Below are positions 13,001-23,348 of a stretch of 64,000 nucleotides of DNA, one piece after another. The stretch spans positions 8,374,001 through 8,438,000 of the forward strand of contig CM024180.1 of assembly GCA_013433145.1 (NCBI GenBank). Direction: 5' to 3'. A model generated the notes under the pieces. The model was given only the letters and a program-made list of their open reading frames with translations. It had not been told where the DNA came from and ran no database searches. Made by a program: the position numbers and the translations under genes. Source of the stretch: Ascaris suum (lineage: Eukaryota; Nematoda; Chromadorea; Rhabditida; Ascarididae). Each line of letters opens with the position of its first letter. Within the stretch, counting starts at the first letter, position 1.

Positions 13001-16000
13001 TTCGATCATATTCTGTAACAAATATGAGGCGGCCTGTGTTTTTCCACGGTAATCAAGAAGATCGATCACGCTACCGTAATCATTCAATTGTAAAAGACGA
13101 ATGACGTCATTGTATTGGTCGACTGGAATTCGTAGAAACTTCAACAGTTCTCTTCCAACGTCGTCGTTATGTGCCACGCTGGATAGAATGAGAGATTTTA
13201 TTCATTGAATTTACCACGACTGTGACGTCATTTGCTACAGTTATGACGTCACAAACTCCTTACCTCAATTCATATAAGGATATCTACTCTATTTTTAGAA
13301 TTATTCAAATTCATCACTTCCGGGCAAAATCTGAGGCATACTAATTAGTATGCTTCCAAAGATCATATATAACATGGTGAAAGTGAAACTTTAACGGAAA
13401 AAAATGTTTGAGATGATCGTATTTGAAATTGCTTGAAATCGGCTTGATCAAAAAAATTGCGAAAGATGCTATAGCCTTAGATCGCTTTTTTCTCGAGATT
13501 TTCATAATCTTTAGCTTTTCCTATGTTTTTTTTCTCGCCCGATTGTAGTTCGCTTATTGAAAATCCGGAAATTTTCTCGAACTTCCTCCCTCTAATCGAG
13601 TAGACAACGAGCCAAAGCGCTTACATTTACCTTAATTTACAATAAATAATTCATACGAAACAATTCGAACACTTCACGTAAGGAACTACCTTGTGAGTTG
13701 TTGCCAATTTCAGAATGAAAAAAAATACATGATGGGAAAAAAGAAAGATTTCCCAAGAAATTTTGTACGATATTAATTAAATAAATCGTTGATATGCCTT
13801 GCGCTGATACGTTAAATATTGACCTACAATCTAAAAAAAATCACCCTATGAAAACTTTCCTCTTCTTCCTTTTTGAAAGGGAAGGGATGATTAAAACGAT
13901 TTGACGAGTTCCATGAATGCCAAGTATGACCAAAAAACAAAAGTGCAACTATAAAATAAAGGTGTAACCATAAAACACAGCAAAAGTACAAAACGAACTT
14001 GGAAATTTTTAGCCTTGTAAAAATATTCGCTGTTGCCCCGAAGACTGTATTCGCATAGTCGGTCCTTTCTGGATAGCACTTGATTGCAAAATTCACCAAC
14101 GCTGTCTGCAAACAAATCCTTAACTATGGCACTACCATCAACCACAATTAGGATATCACTTTTCAAGTGCTTTACAGTTATAGCTTAACAAAGAAGAACG
14201 ATACAACTATAGCTTTGTAGACAGCTGAGGCTCATCCAAGACAAACAAGCCGTCAAAATATTTCAACACCGACCTACTGAGACACGAATACAAGTTCTAA
14301 ACCGAAGGTTGATAGTCGGAAATTGTAAGTATGAATATAACAATACGCCTTCTGCGGATCACTTTTTAAACTCCATTAGTGCACATGCTTTCATGTTCGA
14401 TTACCGCAAAACGTCCTTATGACTTCAACATTTACCCGGTATCAGTTCATGGATATAATCCTCACAATGATGGAAGATTCCACGGACAGGTCCAAAGTTT
14501 ATGACCCGCACCTACTAGGTCTACAATACAGCAATCCGACCCCTTACTCAAACTATTCTCCGATTTCTTTCACAAAGTGACACACCAAAATCCCTCCCAT
14601 TCCTCACACCACAATGCAGGATCGTTCTACGTCATTATTCATCCTCCCTCTTCCCTCGAATTCGTTTCCCGCAGGAAGCAATACACTGCTGCCAACAATG
14701 CATATACACGGCATTAAACAATGTTCAAAGACCGCTGCAAGCCTCCCCCACAGGAAGCACTGCGCTGCACTCGAGAAATATACATGAAAAAATGATGGTA
14801 AACGCTATCAAGGGACGATAAAGAACAATCACTACAAATTTATAATTTAAAAAACCAATGTAAGCTTTTAAATTAAGATGTGACGCAAACACTCCGCCTA
14901 ATAAAAACTTGAAAATGCTGAAAAGTCTACATCTCTCCAATTTTAGTCCCAGCTTGCAGAGAAATTAAGTAAATTATGCTAACTGTCGATTATTGTAAAG
15001 CAGCGAACCTCATGTCATACTCAATCATAACTCACTAAAAAAATTCTTCTTTAACGAATGCGATTAACAATCCCAAGACTATCATCTATAGACGATTTTT
15101 TAAAAATCAATCTTTTACACTCTCCTATGAGAAAAGAGAGGAAAAATGTTCGATGGATTTATTCTTAGTTGGAGGATTTTCCTTTTTCCTTATTTCTAGA
15201 TTCTAATTCAGGATGAATTTTTGATCTGCGGAATTCCCCACTCTCATAAAAAGGCGCTTGCAAGCTTGCAACTAAGCAACCCAAGTTGTGAATTTCCCGT
15301 CCCCGAAGAAACTTCAAGACATTATAATATACCTGCAAGTCGACAATATCTTCTGGTGGCATTTCCTCACGACTCGCAACCACCGATTCCACCTTCTTCG
15401 AGAAGATATCAAATAGTGGCAAATCGACCGGAATGCCACCCCCATCACATGTGGCATAGATCGCCAATCGATCGATTAGGGCTATCAACACATTCTTGAT
15501 CTGAAAATCTATTCAGTGAAGAGTGAAATATATGTTATCATATCATTGTTTTCACATTCTTATTTCAATAATAATTAGCTAATATTTCTGGCCAAAAACT
15601 TTGTGCTACAGAAAGGAAATAAACTCAAAAAAACAGATAACTTGGTCAAGCCAAGATGAAATATCAATACAACGGCAACAGAACGAAAAAAGTTTCGCAA
15701 CCGATAAGCAAAACAAAAACCTGATCGGAGATAAATGCGAAAAAAAGGCCAATGAAGGCATTTCAAGTCCATGCCTTCAGCGTGGATGGCTCAAATAAAA
15801 AAAGATGGGTTTTTTCTCGAATCTTTCGATCCATGAACTCAAAAAAATTTTTGAGTTCATGGATCGGAGAAGCATACGAAATTCGAGATTTCTGCGGTCT
15901 TCTCTAATCTGTCCTATATAACGACTATATAATATTTCAAATTACCTGACGAGAACTTTGACACAACAGAATTTCCCTAACTGCTCTAAACGTTTGCTGC

Positions 16001-19000
16001 TTCGAGAAAAAGAATTCCTCGTCCTTCACCTTAACCTACCCCCCTTTCCCCCTTCTCTCATGCATTAGTGCAAAAAATTTCAAAAAAACGGTGGAACTTA
16101 TCCTCAAAAAACCCCCACATTTATTACTTACCTGAACACCTTGATGTAGTTCCGAGCAAGCATGAAGGAATTCATGTAGTGTTGCCAAATGGTATTCATC
16201 GGGAAATACTTGTATTACACATTCCATTAAATATTCTTGTGATATGGCATCCTTGCATGAGACCGACTGCTCGAGGATACCTGGTAATACCACCTGAAAT
16301 AGTCGAAGTCAAAAAAAACTTCAGCCATCCAAAAAAATGTTGAAAACAGGATTTCTGGCACTGCCCATATAATGTTCCGTACATACTGCTGTTTTCTTTA
16401 TATTCTCAGGGCGAGGTAAGTGTTGATGGGACGTGCGAAGGAAAACAGGAAATGAATGCTTGAACCTAACGGAAATGAAATGAATTCATCCTTTCTTGAG
16501 TTTTATGGGTCATTTCCTTATTGTCATGAGATTAAATAAACAAAAGAAACAATATGGAGCAATATAAAGCAACAGAAGAAGCAGTCACATAAAATGAGCG
16601 GAAATGTTCCGATTATAGAAGCGAATTATATACACTTAGGCTATCGAGAGAAATATTTTGGTTTTGAAAAGTTGGAAAAAAGAAAACCACCAAGTAGTAT
16701 CGTTTCGACAAGCCCATTCCGTCACACTTTCAATAAAACCTATTTAAACAAACAGGTGAGGTTTCTATTCTAACAGACGATTCTAAAACTACCAGGTTTT
16801 TTTTTCAAGTTTGTTAAATTGCTCGATGATTATGACTTTATTCAATCAGAAACATCGACAAATCGGCCTACCAGCGATTAAACCGACTGAGATGAATTTT
16901 TACATCAAACTAAAGGACTGATAATCATAACAATTACGAGCATATGAAATATTCGATAAAATCAAAGGTTAGATTTATTATTCATCTACCATCCTAATAA
17001 AAAATAATTCAAAGCAATGACCTTACGATAGGTATCAACAGTGAGATTCTCCAACTGCGATAATCTAACGAGATTAGTACCAACAAGAATACGAAGTTCA
17101 CGTCTCTCACGCTCACGTTTATCCTTCTCTTTACTTGGTCCTTGATGTTGCATTCGTACCCACAATTTATTCATCTCACTGAAGTTCACCATTACAAAAT
17201 CTATTGCATCCTTCACATTGCCGCGTTCATCTCTGAAAATGCACACCGTCACTGAATTCTTGCTATTAAAAGAATCGGTAGACGAAAGAAATATAAAAGA
17301 AGGACATTGGCGTCGATATCTGATCGAGCTGTACTTTTCCTTTTTCCAGGTGATAGCCTAGATCAAGAGTTCCTCTGTCTCAAAAACGCTTTCAAAACCA
17401 CCTCACTACTTATGAACAATAAGAGTCGGGTACTAGCCTTATATACCAGTCGAGTACTATCCATCTATTGTACATACAAATATACAAATTTTATGTACAT
17501 ATGCAGAACTAGTGCTGGACTGGTATAGCTCATACGTCACTGACGATGAAGTAACCAAAGAAATAAACCCACATACATAAATATGCCAAACTCTTCAATC
17601 TGTCCAACACTTATCAGCAAATGGTCATAAAAGGCAAGTAAGATAAATTATAAACAAGATTACTCTTTGGTTTCTGGAAAGTCGGGCAGCAAACTTCTGG
17701 TGCACTGCAGAAGGTAGTTACGCAGGAACAAGCCCCTCAGTGGATGCTGCACTCCCCGACACATCTCTACCAAATCCTTGAGGATATCTCGAGCATTCGC
17801 CTCTCCCGATTTGATATAAACCACTCCCACAGTTATGAGAAGATATCTGCAAATAGCCACCACTTACAACTGCTGTACTCCCAAATAACTACCCAAAGCA
17901 TTTATAAGAGGGGAGAGGGCAGTGTGCGTCACAGTTTTTCCTGTAAATTCACCACGTCCAAGCTTGCATTTATTTACAAGTTCATCATAGTCTTCTTCCT
18001 TAGTGCCAAAACGCAAACCACTTTCCAATTAATCGAAAGCCTTCCAAAGCAATAGGTCTTGACCTCCATAAAAATCTAATACTAATGCCTATGACAGCAT
18101 TCAAAATTGCAACCTTCCAAAACACATTAAAGATTACATCAGCCACGTCATATTCGCATATAATTGCTACAAGCTGAAATTTAAAATTAGAAAAGAGCAA
18201 AGAAGAAAGTTCACATTTAATTTGTTTCCTCTCATCAATGCTTAAAAGGATGGACTATAGTATTAAAGGCTAGTTGCGCCTACCCGCGTGAACGCACTAA
18301 AACAGGATCTTCGGCTCAAATAAAATAATAATAACAATAAAATATGCAAATAAAATAAATGAACTGCTCTTGGCATCTTATAGTATCTCATCTCTTAGAC
18401 CATTCCCTCTTCCTCCTCCTATGAACGCAATCCTCTTTTAAAAATGAATCTAAACACAAATCAACTTACAGACGAGGAATAATGTTTCCAGCATATTGCA
18501 CCAATTCGTATAAATCGGCCACTTTTCGACCTCGTTCAGATTCTTCTGTTAAACTTGTCTCGAGATGCTGTAACTCGAGGGTGACATCAACATCTGCAAT
18601 AGAGGTACTTCAGTATCAATGTGAAAATGTAGTGAAGGATATTTGAAGGTCACTGTTGTGAAAATACATTGGAGGATATTTTAAGGATATAGAATATAGT
18701 GAAGGACATCAAATATAAAAATGAAAGGGAGCACCAAAAGGATATTTGAAGGTAAGCAATGACTAGGTCGAATAATCCAACCAACTAGTTTCACTGAAAG
18801 TTACATTAGCAGTGATCCAATTTCAAAACTTCACACAACCGCTTCTAATTTCTAGGTGACCCCGATCTCTTCCCTCTCCCCTCCCCCTACAGATTAAAAA
18901 ACTCGACTACATTTACTACTGCAAAGGAAATCCCCAATTCCATCATTGTGGATTCCACAGGTAATTCGCCTGCATCTTAATTAAGGATAATTTTATTTCC

Positions 19001-20006
19001 GGTGGTTACCTGCACACACAGAAGTCCCGTGACCAAAAGATCTAAAAGAAGCAGAACAACGAAAAAGGACACGCATCGATGTTTGAAGACACGAAATCAC
19101 ACCACAGTGCACAAATTGCTAAATTCTAAATTGTGAGAGTCGAATCTCATCTGTGGAATGTCTTCACTCACGACCAAACGGTGATTCTCGCCAATGGTCC
19201 AAGCGGGGAATTAAAAAAGATGAATTTTAGTGATAACTTCATCAACTTGATCTCTAATTTTTTTTTTCAATTAGAGATCAGGGCTTCCGACCAAATGATT
19301 TGTCTGAAACTTGTGATGCTCCGGTGGATTTGCCAATAGAAGTTTCTGGATTAGCAAAGCAGTATACAGCCGCTATAGGAAAAGAACAAATAAACCTACC
19401 TTGTTTGGTGAGGCGAGGGGACGGGAAAAGGGAAGGGGAAGAGGGAAGAGCAATAACAAAATTCAGTTTTAAAAATTTGCAAAGCAATACAGACTGTCAA
19501 CAAACATATGCGGAGTTTCTACGGAGATAGGGAGCTTTACTTTATAGGGCTCTACATTTGAGGATGACTGGTAAATTGCAGTCTCCGTCTCCGTTCCGGA
19601 CCCGACCGCGGGGAGTTCGAGCTTTATTTAAACCGCTCAACGTTATCACTGCTCTTGTTCCATGCTGAATTTGATGAAACACATAAAATTAGAGCCAAGT
19701 TCTGAGAAAGTTAGAGTCAACTTTTGAGAGAGTTAGAGCCAAGTTTCATACCTTAAGAAATGGAGACAGAAATTAAAAGCAAAGAATATATGAAAGCTTA
19801 CAGAGTCGATAGTAGTATTTAGGTGTGAGCGCAGCCGTCCTTAATTCAGAAAGCATTTGAGAGGCATGCTTGAGACCATCCATGAGGAGTCCTTTGTCAA
19901 GACATCTTTTCATCTCGAATGATTCCGTCTTCACCACTCTGCCTGCCTCTTCGAGAAGCTTCTCCTGCTCTGCTGATGTCACGTAGCTATCATCCGTCTT
20001 TGTCAT
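4142..20006 (-). CDS. vps-35: VPS35 retromer core subunit, 18 exons, complete
   Basis: VPS35 is the alpha-solenoid scaffold of the retromer, which binds VPS26 and VPS29 and returns cargo from endosomes to the Golgi or plasma membrane. Exons, 5' to 3': 19802-20006, 18470-18593, 17664-17846, 17022-17232, 16132-16293, 15333-15500, 13999-14105, 12998-13178, 11435-11617, 10487-10612, 9796-9906, 8813-8881, 7905-7974, 7148-7269, 6242-6304, 5627-5752, 5108-5209, 4142-4216. They total 2388 nt (795 aa plus TAA), against 796 aa in human. The protein matches the family throughout: [20 protein letters not shown] near the start, the PRLYLL motif (VPS26 side) spanning the exon 2/3 junction, [43 protein letters not shown] [13 protein letters not shown], and a YEGIVI C-terminus like human YEGLIL. 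The Asp matching human Asp620 (site of the Parkinson's D620N change) is kept in EEISDSRAQ. All junctions are GT-AG and in phase. Some donors are weak (GTCATT after exon 4, GTTTGA after exon 16). The start ATG has a weak AG upstream, so trans-splicing there is unproven. Confidence 0.96.
9950..10035. repeat. (TA)29 then (GA)14 compound microsatellite
   Basis: A perfect TA run at 9950-10007 passes directly into a perfect GA run at 10008-10035. It lies in VPS35 intron 10 and begins 42 bases upstream (in gene orientation) of the acceptor of exon 11. A spurious plus-strand frame runs through it. Confidence 0.97.
13102..13253. promoter_or_regulatory. Three TGACGTCA (CRE-type) octamers
   Basis: Perfect palindromic TGACGTCA sites occur at 13102-13109 (inside VPS35 exon 8), 13223-13230 and 13244-13251 (intron 7). 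The last two form a larger exact inverted repeat (TGTGACGTCA at 13221-13230, TGACGTCACA at 13244-13253). The octamer is the known binding site of CREB/ATF bZIP factors. Use as an intronic enhancer is inference. Confidence 0.45.
15827..15866. repeat. Perfect 19-bp inverted repeat, 2-nt loop
   Basis: The left arm CGATCCATGAACTCAAAAA and its exact reverse complement are separated by only AA. Flanking bases show further imperfect pairing (TCTCGAAT near 15816 with ATTCGAGA near 15881). It sits in VPS35 intron 5 and is not coding. Confidence 0.95.
18634..18753. repeat. Degenerate GGATATTTGAAGG repeats
   Basis: Variants of GAAGGATATTTGAAGGT occur at 18634-18650 and 18737-18753, with decayed copies between them (around 18671-18690 and 18710-18720). 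They lie in VPS35 intron 1 close to the exon 2 acceptor. Confidence 0.7.
19248..19280. repeat. 12-bp inverted repeat with T-rich loop
   Basis: TGATCTCTAATT at 19248-19259 is repeated as its exact reverse complement at 19269-19280, with a 9-nt T-rich spacer. It lies in VPS35 intron 1. Confidence 0.9.
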
Positions 20007-20386
20007 TTTTACCTTTAATCAACTTATCCATAGATCAGTCTTTTTTTGAATGTGAACAAAACGCATGATCGACACCGAGGAGATGAAGGATGCAGACAAC
20101 GGGGAAAATCGAAGGATGCACATGACGCCGAGAAGGGATTAAATGATGGAGATAAGTGGGAAAATTCCTCACACCAATGACGCGTCCAACAAATACGATA
20201 AAGTGAGCTCTTCAAACTTTTGCGTAACCTATTTCTCTTGCGGCAAAGCGCTGAAATATAGAAACATTTTTTCTCCACACGTAATCTTTTCTTTTCCATC
20301 CTTGGAACATTTAAAATAATCACTTTCCCACAGCCTTCGTCTTTATAAGGAAACGGAAATCCCACTTTGATGAGTAAGCCGGCCCG

Positions 20387-20432
20387 GGTTAATCCGGTCA
20401 CGGTCGTGACGGAAATGAAACCGGATTTAACC
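20387..20432. repeat. Imperfect inverted repeat upstream of VPS35
   Basis: GGTTAATCCGGT (20387-20398) pairs with ACCGGATTTAACC (20420-20432) with one bulged base. A short CACG/CGTG pair lies inside it. It sits about 380 bp upstream of the VPS35 ATG. Confidence 0.7.
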
Positions 20433-22924
20433 TAGAGTCCAAGAAATTGCCGATATCACAATTTTATTCCAGCATCATACCTGACAGGAAATCAGGAAGG
20501 CTGCTGACAGGGAAGGCCTAAACGAAATTGATGGATTTCCCAAGTTATTGGAAACAAAAAAAACGTTATAACGGAATCAGTGGGCAAATATCTTATTTGG
20601 AATAAACAGACAGCATCCTTGACTGAATTCTGAAACGCGACGAAATTGATCTTCTCGTTCTTCATAAATAAACAATTATCAGCACATTTCGGTGCACACA
20701 GTGCACTAATCGTTGTTTACAAATCACTAACACTTCGCCATTGCAGTGTCGTACGTGGGGAGAGAAAAGGAGAGGGAGAGGTAGAGGGAGAGAGGGAGGA
20801 AGGAAAGAGCAGGAAATATTGCGCTCTTACTTCACTGATCATAAAATATGCTCCAACTTTGACTAAATTTCCCAAAAAAAATGAGGCAAACAAGCCACCG
20901 GAAAATTAGTGAAGAGGCACTAAATCACTGTTCAAATGAAATAAACTTGTTTGCCGGACAGGCGGATTAATTTGGCGGTCGTTCGATCGAACGTTATTTT
21001 AAAAACCTGATTAATTAAACTTAAAATTAAATTTAAAATTAAATTTTAATAAAGAAATGCATGGGTAAATAGATAAACGGAAACATTCGCAAGTTCGAGC
21101 ATACATTCGCCGTTCTCTATCACTGATTTTGGTTGGCAATGTATAAAGCATTTTTATTCGCTGCTGAAATGAATTTGAACCATCCGTACTAATGAGATCT
21201 CATCTAATTTGCATATTCTTCACAGTTTGCAATCAACGACCATCTAGGAATCTATCCCATATGCAAATCCCCTCACCGAGGTGACAATCCATCAAACGGC
21301 GCTTTGATTGCACGAAAAACAATTATGAAGTACCGATGGTAACATGCCCAATATTCCTTAAATTTATTTATTCGATGCAATTCGTGCATTTCCCTTTATA
21401 TCATTTTATACCTCTTAAATCTCTTTCATGTCACACCATTTTTGCATCACTATATGTTGGTATGATACTTTTACCACTTTTTACAGCACATATATCACTC
21501 TTTATTCCGTCACTTACAGCATATACTTACACCACTTAGTGTACGATATCACTTACAGCACATATGTCACCACTTTCTACCTCCTTCACCGATGAAAAAA
21601 TTACTTGACAGGAGAAAGCACTCTTGAAATATTGTTCTTATCGGTGACGACCTCGGGAAATTATAGAGGAGGGAAGCACAAGCAACCCCGAAATGCCTCA
21701 CGACTCCGGAGATAGAAGGAAATTGCTCAGCCTAAAGCTGCGATTTTCAGGATATTCGACATCGTAGTTATTTCTTGGTTTCATTTTCCTAATGGTTCCA
21801 CCGTTAATTTATTGCAAGAAGGAGCTTAATTTTCGATAATCAAGAGATCTGAGTGGACAACCATTTTAGAAATTATTTTATCATCATATCATAGCAAATA
21901 TTTATTCGTTATCACAACACGAAGTCATGAACATGATCTAATACTCACGTAAATTTTGATAAAGGCAAAAGATAATAGAAGAGCCGCAAAAAGGCAAAAA
22001 AAGAGATATATTTTACACTCGAAAAAAGAAAAAAGAAATAATTAAAGTGAGTAATAAAAGTGAACGCCAAAGGAGAAAATCCAAAGTGAATGATACAATT
22101 CATAGTGTCTCTTCAAAGTCATTCAATACCAAAATCGAAATTTTAAGTGAAGAGTTGAAATTTTTATCTCTTTTTCTTTACGTCTCTAAACCTCCACAGA
22201 AAACAGACACCAAAACAACATGATGTTGGCTAGGTTCCTGATAATTTCCTTCATTGATATCATAAGCTATTCACTGATGTCCAACGATAATCTACGCCAA
22301 ATATTTTCCTAATTCCAGTGCTATTCTTCTACGAGATGCTAGAGGTAAACTTTTTTTACAAAGAGATTTAATTCTGTAATTATACCTGTATTGCTTCAGG
22401 TACATAATTAAAGAACCGTCAAATTACAGCTAATCAAAATTGAAGCGAATATCATTCGTTGTTGTCATAAACGACCAAAACAAAACAATGATTCAAAGAA
22501 TGTGGGATTTTTTTTTACAATCATAGCAAAAGATTTTTAAGTGCCAATTCCAATTAATATCTACTATGTTAACAGAAGAAATATTTGATTCAAAACAAAG
22601 GAGGAAAATTTACAAATGATCATAACGATAACACAAATCTCTATTAAAATAATGCTCTTTTCATCGTTCAAAAAAAACGCTCTAAGACAAACGCTAATTA
22701 TAATTTTAAATTCGATATTTTCTAGCATATTTCAATTTTTAAAAATATCACAAAAATGGCAACAAAAGTGAAATGCTTCGACGGACAAAATTAAACGACA
22801 AGATAGCAACTGAAAACAATCGTTGCAAACATTAGACAGATACTTGAATTGAATAATTGAGCAGCAATCAACCACAACACAACTATAGGTAGCCCCCATT
22901 ATAATGAAAATCATTGATATCCCT

Positions 22925-22941
22925 CCCCCCCCCCCCCCCCC
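22925..22941. repeat. C17 homopolymer
   Basis: Seventeen C in a row, downstream of the UGT stop codon. It is one of about fifteen C or G runs of nine or more in the window. Confidence 0.95.
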
Positions 22942-23348
22942 ATTTGAAATGAAAAATGATGCGCATACCAATATAATTACTTTTTTGTATTTTTCTTTTC
23001 TATAAACGTTTGATAGATAAATTATTACATAAATGTTTTTCAAATATCAGGTTGAAATACAAACCTTACTCAGCCTTCTTTTTCTTTGAAGGAAACTTGC
23101 AAATGGGCTGCAGTCAATCTGATTTTGAAACATGCGAAACAATAAAGTGTAAAATTCTAAGAGGATATCGCTAATGGAATTTTTGGGAGAGAGAGACGGA
23201 AGAGCATAATCACCACGTTACCTAACCTTAAAACAGAGGTGTTCTTCCGATCCCCTTCCCTCTCCCCCTCTCTTCACTCCCTACAGCACTGACCATAGAG
23301 CGAAAAGAAAGACCGAATCTCCTTCGAACAATAACGCCAGATCTAAGA

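Larger units (their letters stand above)
20007..23348. other. Intergenic region between UGT and VPS35
   Basis: No gene was recognised. This region holds the VPS35 promoter/5' side and the UGT 3' UTR. A 125-codon minus-strand frame (20024-20401) ends just upstream of the VPS35 ATG, but has an irregular basic/aromatic composition and no family resemblance. Purine-rich low-complexity DNA lies at 20758-20812, AT-rich short repeats at 21010-21055, and a C17 run at 22925-22941. Confidence 0.6.

Noticed and set aside
20024..20401. 125-codon minus-strand frame directly upstream of VPS35
   Set aside because: It is the longest single frame in the area, but composition is irregular, no family resemblance is seen, there is no plausible splice link, and it overlaps an inverted repeat. 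It is most likely upstream non-coding DNA.
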